Assembly: GCA_019918135.1 (NCBI GenBank)
Contig: WBZZ01001018.1
Span: forward strand, 44,437 to 108,436
Source: Paulinella micropora
Lineage: Eukaryota; Cercozoa; Imbricatea; Euglyphida; Paulinellidae
Direction of reading: 5' to 3'
DNA: 64,000 nucleotides
Shown: positions 18,871 to 28,593 of the stretch, piece after piece
Layout: every line of letters begins with the position of its first letter
How positions within the stretch are numbered: position 1 is the first letter of the stretch
The notes under the pieces: model-generated
The model's database searches: none
Seen by the model: the letters and a program-made list of their open reading frames with translations, nothing else
What the model was told of the DNA's origin: nothing
Made by a program: the position numbers and the translations under genes

Positions 18871-20243
18871 ATGAGTACCAAGAAAAAAACCAGAAATGAG
18901 GGAAAGATAGTCAAATTCCGACGGGAAAGAAGTGGGGGCGGGGAATTTTCCCCACTGCCGATCTTTTTTTTGTTTGTCAGGCCAAGCTTCCTAGCGGGCC
19001 GTCGTGCTCCTTGCGTGGTTGAGGAAAAAGGAGCAGCGCACGGAAAACAAAAAAGGTCCTAACCGAGATCAGACCAGCCACAGAAGAAGTGCGGCGGCTG
19101 CGAAGACAGTCGACAGAGCCGGGCGGGGCTCCTGCTCTGCTACCAACGCAGGAGCCCCGCTCTAGCCCTGCCACCGCCCCGGGCGGCCGCCGGCGTTTCG
19201 GGTTCTTATTTACCTCCTCCACCCCGGCGCGCGTAGCGACGGTCGAACCGCCGCCACCGGAGACATTAGCCGAGGCCGACGAAGCCGTGGTTAGCGAAGC
19301 GGAGTTGGCGGTGTGGAAGGCGGTAGAACGTTTGGCTTACGGGGGCGCCGGTTTCCAGCTTAATTTGAGGTCAGTGGTGTCGATGTACGTGGAGTGGCTG
19401 TGCGCGGCGCGGGGGCTGAGAACAGACGACGCGCTGCTGGCCTCTCAGCTGAGCCAATGTTTTGTGACTCGCCACTGGAGCTGGAGTGAGCTGCTGCCGC
19501 GCCTGTGCGAGGTGTTGGCGCAAGACACGGACGAGCCGTTAGTGCCAGTAGAATGGACACAAACCAATTCGCAGTGGCAGCACGACGCGCAACCGCGCAG
19601 AGCGCTGATCTCGCGGCTCGCCGAGTTCGTGGAGGCGGAGCTGGCGTGGGACAGCGGCCGCGTCAGCAAGCAGGGCTGCGCGCGGGCGTTCGTGGAGCTG
19701 CTGCTGCGCTGGCACGTGCAGAACGAGGTGGTGCGACGCTACGGCCGGGAGCACGGGACACACTCGCACCATCGTTTGTTCGCGGCCTGCGCGAATAAAC
19801 TAACGGGCGCCGTCGCCAACACCGCGCCCGAGGCGTGGGGCCCGCTGCTGAGCGCGGCGCTGCCTGATGCCATCGTGCCTCTGTACTGCTACGCGGCGCC
19901 CGGCACCGACGTAACACCACTAGCCACCGTCGCGGATGAAGCGAAGCACGCGCGGACGCTGCGGCTGGACCCGTTGGTGCCCGTGCACTTGTTTTTCTAC
20001 CTAAATTGGCCCGCGCTGCTAGACCACCACCTGGGCGCCGGACGGGGGCTACAGCTGAGGACCGCGATGCAGACCGCGGCAGACCAAGAACTGCTGACGA
20101 GGATCTTCCTGCACCGCGTGCTGGCGGCGCTGCGCGGCGGGCGGTCCTTGCAGGTGTTCGCGGCCATCGACGCCGCCCTCAAGGAGTGGCAGCAGATCTG
20201 GGGCCGGCCAGCCCCCGCAAAATTGCACGAACGGAAAGAGTGA
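18871..20243 (+). CDS. Unknown helical protein, N-terminus uncertain
   Basis: The clear coding frame runs from 19023 to 20243. It has no ATG before codon 19383, although codons from about 19089 already look coding. A one-base change in the A6 run at 19049-19054 would join it to an upstream frame that opens with the ATG at 18871 (MSTKKKTRNE, strongly basic). A 5' intron is the alternative, since a T-tract ending GTTTGTCAG lies at 18963-18980. The secure part (about 385 residues) is Ala/Leu/Arg-rich and mostly helical, with a Pro-rich linker at the start. No motif is recognised. Confidence 0.65.
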
Positions 20244-20563
20244 AGGAGCAGAAAAGAAGACGGGCCTGTCTCTGCCAAAACTTCTTTGGGGGGGGGAGAA
20301 GGAGCAGAAAACGGGCCTGCCTCTCTGCCAAAACTTTTTTGGGGGAGGGAGGAGGGGAAGAGGTTTTGGAAAAGATCCGGGCTTGTCCAAAGGAGCTACC
20401 GTCGTATTAAAATTGGCAGACCAGAACACGTGCTGGAAGATAGCAGATTATCAGAGAAAATCACTTTTATTTAAAAAAAAAAGTTCCCCGGGCTGGCTTA
20501 GAAAATGGAGGGAAAGTTCAAAACACCCAAAAAAAAACAAAAACCTGGCAAAAGAGCGTCGAT
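20244..20563. repeat. Duplicated G-rich segment between convergent genes
   Basis: A segment of about 70 bases containing GGAGCAGAAAA, ACGGGCCTG and CTGCCAAAACTT followed by a T and G run occurs twice in tandem (about 20244-20300 and 20301-20350). A- and T-runs follow. No gene is seen. Confidence 0.55.
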
Positions 20564-23053
20564 CTACGACTGTGGCCGGAGGCTAAAGTGCGGCCTTGAC
20601 AAAACATACAGGCCAGAGCGCGGATCCGAACCTTCACGCTTGACCAGGTGTTGGGGGCCGGGCAATTGCAGGCCAAAGTACGGGACCGGTCTTGATAGAA
20701 TATACAAACCAGGGCGCGGGGCCGGCTCTTGGCGCTTGACCGCGGACGATTGCGGGGGACGAAAGTGCGGGACTGGTTTCGACAAAATGTCTAGGCCACG
20801 GCGCGGGACCAGAGTTTCACAAATTGCGGACCACTGATCAGTCGGAGAGCTAGGGTGTGGGATCGATGGCGGGCCAGAACGTGGGACTTCTCTCGACAGG
20901 CTTGGCAGGCCAAAGTACGGGACTGGTTTCGACAGAAATCGCAGGCCGGGGGCTTGTTGGGGGCGTGTTGTCTCGGTGTTCTGAGCAAGTCTGTACACGG
21001 GGCCTGCTATTTGTAAAACGCGCGGATGGCTGGGATAGTCGCAGGTAGCCACCCACAGCTGATTCGTCAGGTCAGGTGTGTGGGCACCGTCGACCGTCTT
21101 ACTTTTCTTTCTGGGTGCTGCCACCCAGCGTTGTTCGTTGGCTCTAGTCGTTCTTGGTTGCAAAACGCCGGCCGCGTCGGCTAGTGCGCTCAGTCCCGCT
21201 GTGTTGGGTGTACTACAATGTTGCTCGTGGTGGCTGTACGACGCAGCGCTGCCGGTCTCATAGTCTGGCGCTGGGGTGTAGAGCTCGATCTGTTCTGCCA
21301 CCACGGGGCACTGTGCATTCTTTGCAGGTGTGAACAATCCGGAACTGCCAGGCTGAATCGCCTCCTCGTGGGGCTGTCCATCCTCTGCAGGGGTGGACAA
21401 TCCGGAACTGCCAGGCTGAATCGCCTCCTCGTGGGGCTGTCCATCCTCTGCAGGGGTGGACAATTCGGAGCTGCCAGGCTGGATCGCCTCCTCGTGGGGC
21501 TGTCCATCAGGGTTAGACAATTCGGAGCTGCCAGGCTGGATCGCCTCCTCGGGGGGCTGCCCGTCATTTACAGGACCGTTAGGAGCGGGCCCCGGCGATG
21601 CACAGCTGCGGCTGCCTAGCTGGATCGCCTCCTCGTGGGGTTGCCCGTCATTTACAGGACTGTTAGGAGCGGGCCCCGGCGATGCACAGCTGCGGCTGCC
21701 AGGCTGGACCGCCTCCTCGGGGGCCTGTCCATCATCGACAGGATCGTTAGGAGCGGGGCTGCCAGGCTCTTCGCAGGCCAGGTCATCGACCATTGGTACA
21801 TGCGTAGCATCTGCTGGCGTGGGTTTTGGCAAAGCATTACCGTGTTGCGTTAGCCAGCCCAGCCTGTTGTTTAACAGGTTGTCCAACAGCTCATGACCGC
21901 GGCCCCGTTCGTTGTTCTTGTCAACGAGGTCCTCGTCAACAAGGTTCTCGTCAAAGAGGTTCTCATCAACGGGGTCCTCGTCAACGAGGTCCTCGTCAAC
22001 AAGGTTCTCGTCAAAGAGGTTCTCATCAACGGGGTTCTCGTCAATGGGGTCAGCGAGAGTGTCGTGCAACACGGGGGCCGCACGTCTTAGCTGCAGCCCC
22101 TGCAGTAAGCCCTCGGCTGATAAGCCGAGGTCCACTGTTTGGCGCAGGATCCACAACAAAGCGAGCAACGTCGCCGCCAGGTCCGCGTCCGGTGGGTTGG
22201 GCTGGGCGTCGGACGGGTTCGAATAGCAACGCTCGGCCCAGGAAGCCGCCGCTAACTCTTGCTCGGGGGAAAATGTTTGAGGTAGTAACTTCTGCCAGAA
22301 GCTTTCGGCGGCTTGTGCCGGGATCTGCTGGGCTTGTTCGTTCTGGTCCGGGTTCGAGCCTACCAGTGCCAGAATGCTGATCCCCAGCAAAGAGAAGTTA
22401 TTCCACACGCACTCTAAGACCACGATATTATTCTGTTGGAGCAGGGGCTCCAGCAGTTGGCGCGCCCAGGCGTGTAGTCTGAACGGCAGTATGGCTTCCC
22501 TTAGTTCCAGGCGCAGCACGTCGCCTAGTTCGGTGTCGGCGAGGGTGTTGGATAAGCACAGCCAGAGCACATAAGCATTCCGCAGATTTCGGCAGACCAA
22601 GCAGTGCGCGGGATCGCAGGCGCTGACGGGGTTTGGGGGGTCGAAGTCTGATTTCTCGATCCGGATAACATCGTCTATGACGTACCTCGAGGCTTCCAGG
22701 TGTTGTAGGGCGGCGAAGGCGCCCTGGCCTCTGCAGGGTGATTCTCCCCAATACTTATGTTTCGTGAACAATAAGACGTTAGGCCTGAGTTTACGCAGCT
22801 TCTGCAGGTCGGTACAAGAGTCCAAGATGCCGAGTTGCAGCAGCAGGTCGTTGACCAGCTCTCTGTTGAGGTGCCTGCCCTGGAACCTGCGGCAGTCCCT
22901 GAAAAGCTCTTCGCGCCATTCCGTCGACCTGGTTCTGGTTTTTTTGGGGCGGGCCCTGAGGTATTTCTTCGGGGTGTACGCGATCAGGCCTTTCTTCGCG
23001 ACCTTGGGCCTTTTGTTGGGGCTGGGTTTTTTTGGTGGGCACTTCCTCTTCAT
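20564..23053 (-). CDS. Large unknown protein with three internal repeat blocks
   Basis: 829 residues from the ATG at 23051-23053. The N-terminus is basic (KRKCPPKKPSPNKRPK), a likely nuclear signal. A folded region of about 45-320 holds CDPAHCLVC. Acidic five-residue repeats (DENLF, DENLV, DEDLV type) follow at about 325-370. About eight copies of a unit built on DGQPHEEAIQPGSSELSTPA come next (about 415-585). The C-terminus holds repeats of the LDILSKPVPHF/LYILSRPVPYF type (about 690-829). The DNA under the middle blocks is also repetitive, so these segments can expand or contract. Function unknown; a structural or scaffold role is a guess. Confidence 0.8.
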   Translation of the reverse strand: MKRKCPPKKPSPNKRPKVAKKGLIAYTPKKYLRARPKKTRTRSTEWREELFRDCRRFQGRHLNRELVNDLLLQLGILDSCTDLQKLRKLRPNVLLFTKHKYWGESPCRGQGAFAALQHLEASRYVIDDVIRIEKSDFDPPNPVSACDPAHCLVCRNLRNAYVLWLCLSNTLADTELGDVLRLELREAILPFRLHAWARQLLEPLLQQNNIVVLECVWNNFSLLGISILALVGSNPDQNEQAQQIPAQAAESFWQKLLPQTFSPEQELAAASWAERCYSNPSDAQPNPPDADLAATLLALLWILRQTVDLGLSAEGLLQGLQLRRAAPVLHDTLADPIDENPVDENLFDENLVDEDLVDEDPVDENLFDENLVDEDLVDKNNERGRGHELLDNLLNNRLGWLTQHGNALPKPTPADATHVPMVDDLACEEPGSPAPNDPVDDGQAPEEAVQPGSRSCASPGPAPNSPVNDGQPHEEAIQLGSRSCASPGPAPNGPVNDGQPPEEAIQPGSSELSNPDGQPHEEAIQPGSSELSTPAEDGQPHEEAIQPGSSGLSTPAEDGQPHEEAIQPGSSGLFTPAKNAQCPVVAEQIELYTPAPDYETGSAASYSHHEQHCSTPNTAGLSALADAAGVLQPRTTRANEQRWVAAPRKKSKTVDGAHTPDLTNQLWVATCDYPSHPRVLQIAGPVYRLAQNTETTRPQQAPGLRFLSKPVPYFGLPSLSREVPRSGPPSIPHPSSPTDQWSAICETLVPRRGLDILSKPVPHFRPPQSSAVKRQEPAPRPGLYILSRPVPYFGLQLPGPQHLVKREGSDPRSGLYVLSRPHFSLRPQS

Positions 23054-23159
23054 ACTGACCTGCACAAATCAGTGGGGATGATGAGAGGGACAGACGGTAG
23101 GAAACAAGAGCATAGGAAGGGCTGTGCGCTAGATATTATACCTAGGGTATTTACAGGAG

Positions 23160-23560
23160 GTTATAGACATTTCAGACACGACGAAGATACAACGATGCAC
23201 ACAATAGACATTTCAAACACAACGATACACACAAAATACAAAAATACACACACAAGGCATCAAGATACACACAAAACACACAAAGATACACACACGAGGC
23301 ATGAAATTACACACAAAACACACAAAAATACACACAAAACACACAAAGATACACACGAGGCATGAAATTACACACAAAACACGCAAAGATACACACAAAA
23401 ACACACAAAAATACACGCACAAGGTATGAAGATAAACACAAGGGTACACAGAATACAAAGATACACGCACAAGGCACAGAGGTAGATAATAAACACGACG
23501 AAAATACACACAAGGCACAAATATAGACAATAAACACGGCGACAACACGTCGTTACACAA
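23160..23560. repeat. CA-rich tandem repeats (left arm of second strand-switch locus)
   Basis: Units such as ACACACGAGGCATGAAATTA and ACACAAAACACACAAAGATA repeat across the block. The reverse complement of the right block (23,880-24,150) contains near-identical units (CACACGAGACATAAAGATAC), so the two are inverted copies. No credible coding. Confidence 0.8.
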
Positions 23561-23599
23561 GATTGTTTTTACAACACGCCTCTATAACAAGACAGAAAC

Positions 23600-23870
23600 A
23601 AGCACTCGGTACCATCGTTTTCGAAGGCCAGCCTGAGCTTTTTTCTCAAAGAAACTCGTGCGCAGACGGACACCATTGAGAACGGCTCTTTTTGCCATTG
23701 AGCAGCCGAATAGGGGGGGGGGCCTGGTTTAGCACTGGTTGGGATTTTTGGGCCCGGCTCAATGGTCAGAAACGGTTGCGCGCGACAGGTCTTTGATCCA
23801 CCACAAAAAAGGAAACTTTTTTTTGCAGCAACTCTCTGTGTGGGTCGCACACGCAGATTTCTTTATGTTT
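23600..23870. repeat. Central spacer with imperfect inverted repeats
   Basis: ACCATTGAG at about 23669-23677 and CTCAATGGT near 23758 are mirrored, with diverged matches outward including the GCGCA/TGCGC parts. It is the centre of the CA-to-TG inverted arrangement. The frames across it are not credible. Confidence 0.5.
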
Positions 23871-23879
23871 GTGGACAGA

Positions 23880-24150
23880 AAAAGTGTCTGTGTGTATAGT
23901 TGTGTGCTTTGTGAATCTTTGTGTGCATCGTCGTGTGCTGTGTGTGTATCTTTGTGTGTTTTGTGTGTATTTTTATATCTCGTGTGTGTATCTTTATGTC
24001 TCGTGTGTGTATCTTTGTATGTTTTGTGTGTATCTTTATGTCTCGTGTGTGTATCTTTATGTCTTGTGTGTATCGTCGTGTTTTGTGTGTATCTTTATGT
24101 CTCGTGTGTGTATCGTCGTGTGTTGTGTGTAATCTTTGTGTATTCTTAAT
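23880..24150. repeat. TG-rich tandem repeats (right arm)
   Basis: Units of the type GTGTATCTTTATGTCTCGTG, about 25-31 bases, repeat about eight times. They lead directly into the 5' flank of the gene at 24231. Confidence 0.8.
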
Positions 24151-24210
24151 TTCTCTAAATCACTGTGTGCAAGCAAACCAAAATAAAAGGCCCGTGCTAC
24201 CAGGAAATTT

Positions 24211-24227
24211 CTTTTTTTTGGTTGCAG
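24211..24227 (+). promoter_or_regulatory. Acceptor-like tract before a start codon
   Basis: CTTTTTTTTGGTTGCAG is followed after three bases by the ATG at 24231. It is one of the cleanest examples of the pyrimidine-tract/AG motif that precedes many starts here. It may be a cis or trans splice acceptor, or a T-rich promoter box. Confidence 0.45.
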
Positions 24228-24230
24228 ACA

Positions 24231-24545
24231 ATGCCGCCGAGAATGAAGAAGTTCCTCATGGCCGAAACAGGAGGCTGCGTGCCCAGAAAGCAGCTCAAGC
24301 TTTCGAGCTCCCCCCGGGGTATGAAAACACGAGCTGCTTCCAAGAAGGAAAAGGAGAACAAGCGGGAGGATTCAGTCATGGAAGCTCATATTCGTTCAGT
24401 CCAACTGAGGAAGAAGCTGGGGCCCGCGAAATGGTTGGAATCTAAAGGCCTGGTCAAGCCCGGCACGTTTGATAAAATGTCCGGAGAGGAAATGTACGAC
24501 TTCTGGCAAAAGCATCCCCACTTGCTGGACTTAGTGCGCACGTGA
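24231..24545 (+). CDS. Small basic protein with H3-tail-like motif
   Basis: 104 residues. Residues 13-22 read TGGCVPRKQL, matching the histone H3 tail TGGKAPRKQL (residues 11-20) at eight of ten places, with the Lys14 position changed to Cys. The next 30 residues are Lys/Arg/Ser-rich. The rest is an ordinary helical segment (MEAHIRSVQLRKKLG and a C-terminal MSGEEMYDFWQKHPHLL) with no histone fold. The protein could be a DNA- or chromatin-binding factor that imitates the H3 tail, but a match over ten residues may be chance. It is divergent from the 829-residue gene across the second CA/TG locus. Confidence 0.75.
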   Translation: MPPRMKKFLMAETGGCVPRKQLKLSSSPRGMKTRAASKKEKENKREDSVMEAHIRSVQLRKKLGPAKWLESKGLVKPGTFDKMSGEEMYDFWQKHPHLLDLVRT

Positions 24546-24762
24546 CAACGCAAACAAAACAGGCTTCCCGAACCTAGCTCAGCACCGTCAATTAAAGGAA
24601 AACTGCTTACTGCCTTTTCTTCAAAACAGTCCCAGCTTTTTCTCTTCCCCCTTTGGTGCTCTCCATCTGCTTCGACAAACCCTCCCCCCCCCCTTAGTAT
24701 TTTTTTGTTCTGTAACCATTAATAAATAAAAAAATACCTCGAACTTCTCGAAATTTTTTCTT

Positions 24763-24954
24763 ATGTCAGAGCCACCCCGCAAAAAGCATTGTCCCGTGTG
24801 CAAGTGCCCACGAAGCAGCACAGCTAGCACTGAAAACCCCCCTGGGCGCACAAATTCTACCGGCAAGCAGCGCAAAAACAAGCCTGATTTAATAATAAGT
24901 CCAACTTCTTTTCCTTCACAATCTAAAAAAGTCCTTAGATTTTACGGTCGCTAG
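24763..24954 (+). CDS. Possible small Cys-motif protein
   Basis: 63 residues from an ATG at 24763 that follows T-runs. The N-terminus reads PPRKKHCPVCKC, a possible zinc knuckle; the rest is Ser/Thr/Pro/Lys-rich and probably disordered. The size and low complexity make this uncertain, but its codon mix differs from the surrounding homopolymer DNA. Confidence 0.5.
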   Translation: MSEPPRKKHCPVCKCPRSSTASTENPPGRTNSTGKQRKNKPDLIISPTSFPSQSKKVLRFYGR

Positions 24955-25463
24955 AATTGCCGGCCGACACTACCAACGGGCTGTTCTTTGTTTTTTTTGA
25001 CACTAAGCAAAAAAAAAGAAAAACTCGCCTCCTCCCTTGGTTTTTCTTTCTTCTGCGGCCAGCCCAGGGCAAACGATTAACAAAAAGAAAAGAGAGAAGA
25101 GGGGCAAAGGAAAGAGATTGTGCCCTCAGGAGAGAGCAAGAATTCGGGGGGGGGGGGGAGAGGTCGAGGCCTGCGTGGAAAAGAAGTGACTGACTGGAGG
25201 AAGACAACTGCGGGAGAAGATGGGAGAGGGGGGGGGAGCGTGGCAGGAGCCTGCCACGCTCCCCCCCCCTTGGGAGGGATTGTCTCTTTTTTTTTCTTGC
25301 GCCCTCCCCGCGACTGTCCCTCCCCCTCTCCCCCCCCCCTGTACAGCCCTTTTCCTTTAACTCGTACAAAAAAAACCTCTTGTGCGGGACCTGCCGGAGA
25401 ACCTTATTTCAAAACTAAAGTTCTTTGGCTTTTGGTTTTTTCTGTGCTTTGTGACAACGAGCA
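24955..25463. other. Leader region of the SKP1-like gene
   Basis: A-, C-, G- and T-runs with a perfect hairpin at 25,228-25,269. No credible gene. Confidence 0.45.
25228..25269. terminator. G/C-rich perfect hairpin
   Basis: A G-run followed by GAGCGTGGCAGG is mirrored by CCTGCCACGCTC and a C-run around a two-base centre. It lies between the small gene ending at 24954 and the SKP1-like gene. It may end the upstream transcript. Confidence 0.5.
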
Positions 25464-26835
25464 ATGTCCGGGGAAGAGAAAAAGAAGCGGGCGGAACCTG
25501 AGAGCCTTGAAGTGGATGACGAGCAGCCAGCACAACCTCTAGGAGCGGGTGCTGATCTCAAAGACAGAACAGTGATATTTGTACCTCTCGAAGGAGCGTT
25601 GATACCAGCAGTCACGATTAAAGACTCCAGAAAGAAAAAAGCCAAAAAGGCGGCGAAAAAAGCGACACAGGCAAGCGAGAAAGCCCAAAGAGCGGAGGCG
25701 GACCTGGCGAGTGCCAGGGCCGAAACAGTGATAGCAAAAGCGGCCCTAAAGAGGGCCCAACAAGTCGCGGGGAAGTCAGAAGTGGGAACGAGAACGACCG
25801 CAGAAGTACAGAGGCTCCAACTTGCGCAGAAAAGGGAAGGGGAAGCCAAGGATTTAGTAAACCAAGCGAAAGCAGAGGAACAAGCAGCAAAGGAGCAAGC
25901 AACCAAAGACAACGAGGCCTTTCTGGCAGCAAGCGACGAAGCAGAAAAAGAGGAAGCAGCAAAGAAAAGGGCGGAGGCCGAAAGAGCCCAGGAGGCCGAA
26001 AGATTGAGAGCGGCAACAACGAGGGCCAAGGAAGCCGCCGAAAGAGTGAGGGCGGCCAGGGCGGCAAAAGCCAGAGGAGAGTATACCACGCAGGCAGCCG
26101 CAGGGGCCGCAATAGCGAAAGAGGAGGCCGAAAGCATAAAAGCAGCCCTTGCGGCAGCAGCTGTTGCGAAAACGGCAAGAGTAGCAGCGGCGGCACAGCG
26201 CATAGCAGTACCCTTGGAGCAAGCCCTGATATCTGGCATGGTCCGCCTGATGCTGGACAAGAAAGACTCACTGTTGTTCATCCCTGGCCAACCAGCAAGC
26301 AGTGCCCATGATACCATGCAGGACGACGACGAGGATAACGTTTCTACGATATGCGTACCCGGGGTGGATGGGGAGACCTTGCGGAAGATTGCAGATTTCA
26401 TGAATCTCTACCGTCCCGGTGATATAGTGGGCATCGAACGGCCGATCAAGAGTGTTAACATGGTCGAGCTGGTGGGTGAAGCGTACGCCAATTTTATGGA
26501 GGTAAACCAACCGATGCTCTTCAAGCTAACTCAGGTCCACTGCCAAAAAAAAAGAGGTGGCGAGCCCAGAATGAGTAGGAAAGGAAGGGAAAGGGGGGGT
26601 GGGGTTGGGAGGAGAGAGAGGAATGGAGGAGAAAGGTGTGTGTGTGTGTTGTGTCCAGGCCGCGAACCAGATGCAGATCGAGCCGTTGCTAGTGCTTGCG
26701 TGTACTAAGATCGCGAGCATGCTCAAGGGCAAGACGCCCGATCAGATCCGAGACACCTTCCACATCGTGGACGACTTCGATCCGGCCGAGAAGAGAAGGC
26801 TGGAACAAGAGAACGCCTGGGCCCTGCAGGCCTAG
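25464..26835 (+). CDS. SKP1-like SCF adaptor with coiled-coil insertion, two exons
   Basis: Exons 25464-26534 and 26659-26835 join in frame across a 124-base intron (GTCCAC...TGTCCAG) to give 415 residues. The C-terminal 165 residues follow SKP1 throughout: acidic DDDEDN loop, VDGETLRKIADFMN, YANFMEVNQPMLFKL, then across the splice AANQMQIEPLL, KIASMLKGKTPDQIR and FDPAEKRRLEQENAW. That last part is the F-box-binding Skp1 domain and lies mostly in exon 2. The SKP1 N-terminal strands seem to lie at about 36-55, and about 190 residues of Ala/Lys/Glu coiled coil are inserted before the fold resumes near 247. SKP1 joins F-box proteins to cullin; the three F-box-like proteins here are obvious partners. 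The ATG at 25464 is the first in frame. Confidence 0.9.
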
Positions 26836-27036
26836 CGCGCCCGCTTCTGCTTTTCTCCCCCCCCCCCTTTTTCCTTTTCCCTCCCTCCTCTCTTCTCTTT
26901 CTTCCCCTCCCGTGTCCTTGTGCTCGGCTATGGAAAAGGAGGAGGGGGGGGGGAGGGAAGATATTGTACTCTTGTTGCTCTGTCTTAAGAATTAAAAAAT
27001 CTTTTTTTTTTGTTGTTTCCGAAGCCTTTGCGTGTG
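26836..27036. other. Short gap with C, T and G runs
   Basis: It contains homopolymers and ends with a long T-run at 27000-27011, then TTGTTTCCGAAG before the next ATG. No gene. Confidence 0.4.
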
Positions 27037-28593
27037 ATGCTGAACAAGAGTTGGGCCAGGGCCGCGAAGGGCGGCCCGGCCACAAAGGGCTTCGAGGCAC
27101 TGCTCACGGAAATCACGACCAGATTTACTGACAGAAAGTGCGTGGTCGGGCTGCACAGCACGCAAGGACATTTGCTCTTGATCGACGAAGCGGACAACCT
27201 GGCCTACGGCCTCCGTTTCTACCGCGTGGCAACAGAGGAAGGGGCGATTGCGAGCACGACCGCGCTGCTCGAGAAGCTGGCCAAGGAGACGAAGGCCTTG
27301 TCCGCCACGGGCTGTGTGCCGCGGACCTACGACTTCTGCTGGCTGCTGAAGCACAATAGGGGAGAAACCAACGAAAACACCCGGCGCCTCCTGCAGAGCT
27401 TGCAAGACCTGGTCGAGCGTGCCGAGCCGAAGACGGCCAAGGAGGTCCCCAGGGACGTCTTTGACAGAACTAAGGCAGCGACCCTCGCGGTGATTGCGTC
27501 CGTGCTGAGCAGGGGGGGCGTCGTTCACTTGCTCTTGCTGCAGGCAGCGGAACACTACGGGTCCACGAACCTGCTAGCTTGGCTCAGAACCGCAGAAGAG
27601 TCTAAAGATCTGGCCCGGCACCTCGAAGCGCTGTACACGCAGGTCAAGCAGATCCCGACACTGCTACCAAACCCGGCCAGGAATTTCTTTGTGTGGTCCT
27701 GTATCTCGCCCTACGCCATCTTCGCCCGGCCGCACGGGCCCGCCCGGTTTGTGCTGGTGGGCCTGGAAAGTGTGGTGCTGCCCCTGAATGCCCTAGGCAC
27801 CATAATCGCGCCCACCGCCTCCGCCCTAGACATAAACCCCAACTTTTACGCGGTGAGTAATCTTGATGTTTTGCTACCCGGTGAAACCTGGCAGGTCAGC
27901 GCCAGGAAGCTCGGCCTGCTGCACTACTTGCTGCTCGTGTGTAACACGTACGAGAGGCTGGTAGGCAGGGCCGCCCACGGCAGGAGCAAGTGGACTGCGC
28001 TGCTGCAGTCCCTGCTGGTCGTCATTACGGGCGAGGACCGGGCACAGCTGGGGCCGGTGCTGGACATGCTGCCGAGGCTGGACAACTGGGCGTACAACGC
28101 CAGGCTGCGCCCTTGCGTCGAACGCCTGCTGTTGTTAAACCGTGGCCTGACGAACGAGATCATGTCGGGGACGCACCGTGACCTGCGGTACCCGGAGAGG
28201 CCGCAGTTTTTCGTCGAGTACAAGGAGTGTGTCTACGTGTACCATGCGCTGAACCGCCTGCTAAAATACCACAACCATCGTCAACTCCTGAGGTTCCTGC
28301 AGGACGCGCTGGACACCTGGTACGACACGACGGTCGGGCGCAGCGAGTTTCAGAGCGAGGAGGCCGGCTGGGCCAGACACGAAGCTCGTGTCCACGCTTG
28401 TGGCCACCAAGTTAGCGAACGGCCCAACTTCTGGCGCGACCGGCTGGCGGGGTCGGCGCACGCACATTTGCTCGCTCTGCTGCAGAGAGAGCCCGAGCTA
28501 AGAGAGAAGCTAGAACAGCCGGAGGAATGGCCGAGGCCCTTTGGCCTGACGGTAGACAAGGAATACCTTAAGGCCTACTACTATAACAACTGA
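27037..28593 (+). CDS. Unknown 518-residue protein
   Basis: A continuous frame starting at the ATG at 27037 (MLNKSWARAAK); upstream codons begin with TTG in a T-run. It is predicted mostly helical, Leu/Ala/Arg-rich, without signal peptide or membrane segment. LLLIDEADNLAYG near residue 48 looks like a Walker B phrase, but no P-loop precedes it, so an ATPase assignment is not supported. The C-terminal part contains ARHEARVHACGHQ. The family is unknown. Confidence 0.85.
   Translation: MLNKSWARAAKGGPATKGFEALLTEITTRFTDRKCVVGLHSTQGHLLLIDEADNLAYGLRFYRVATEEGAIASTTALLEKLAKETKALSATGCVPRTYDFCWLLKHNRGETNENTRRLLQSLQDLVERAEPKTAKEVPRDVFDRTKAATLAVIASVLSRGGVVHLLLLQAAEHYGSTNLLAWLRTAEESKDLARHLEALYTQVKQIPTLLPNPARNFFVWSCISPYAIFARPHGPARFVLVGLESVVLPLNALGTIIAPTASALDINPNFYAVSNLDVLLPGETWQVSARKLGLLHYLLLVCNTYERLVGRAAHGRSKWTALLQSLLVVITGEDRAQLGPVLDMLPRLDNWAYNARLRPCVERLLLLNRGLTNEIMSGTHRDLRYPERPQFFVEYKECVYVYHALNRLLKYHNHRQLLRFLQDALDTWYDTTVGRSEFQSEEAGWARHEARVHACGHQVSERPNFWRDRLAGSAHAHLLALLQREPELREKLEQPEEWPRPFGLTVDKEYLKAYYYNN

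Noticed and set aside
23213-24132. Frames rich in CVFL/VCIF on both strands
   Set aside because: Translations of CA/TG repeats, not genes.
25618-26401. Long minus-strand frames opposite the SKP1-like coiled coil
   Set aside because: Leu/Ala-rich shadows of the Lys/Ala/Glu coding strand; no start context.
26535-26708. Unspliced C-terminal extension of the SKP1-like frame
   Set aside because: It reads intron sequence (Gly/Arg-rich from G-runs), while splicing restores the conserved SKP1 C-terminus.
27037-28593. ATPase call from LLLIDEADNLAYG
   Set aside because: The Walker-B-like phrase lies near the N-terminus with no P-loop before it.
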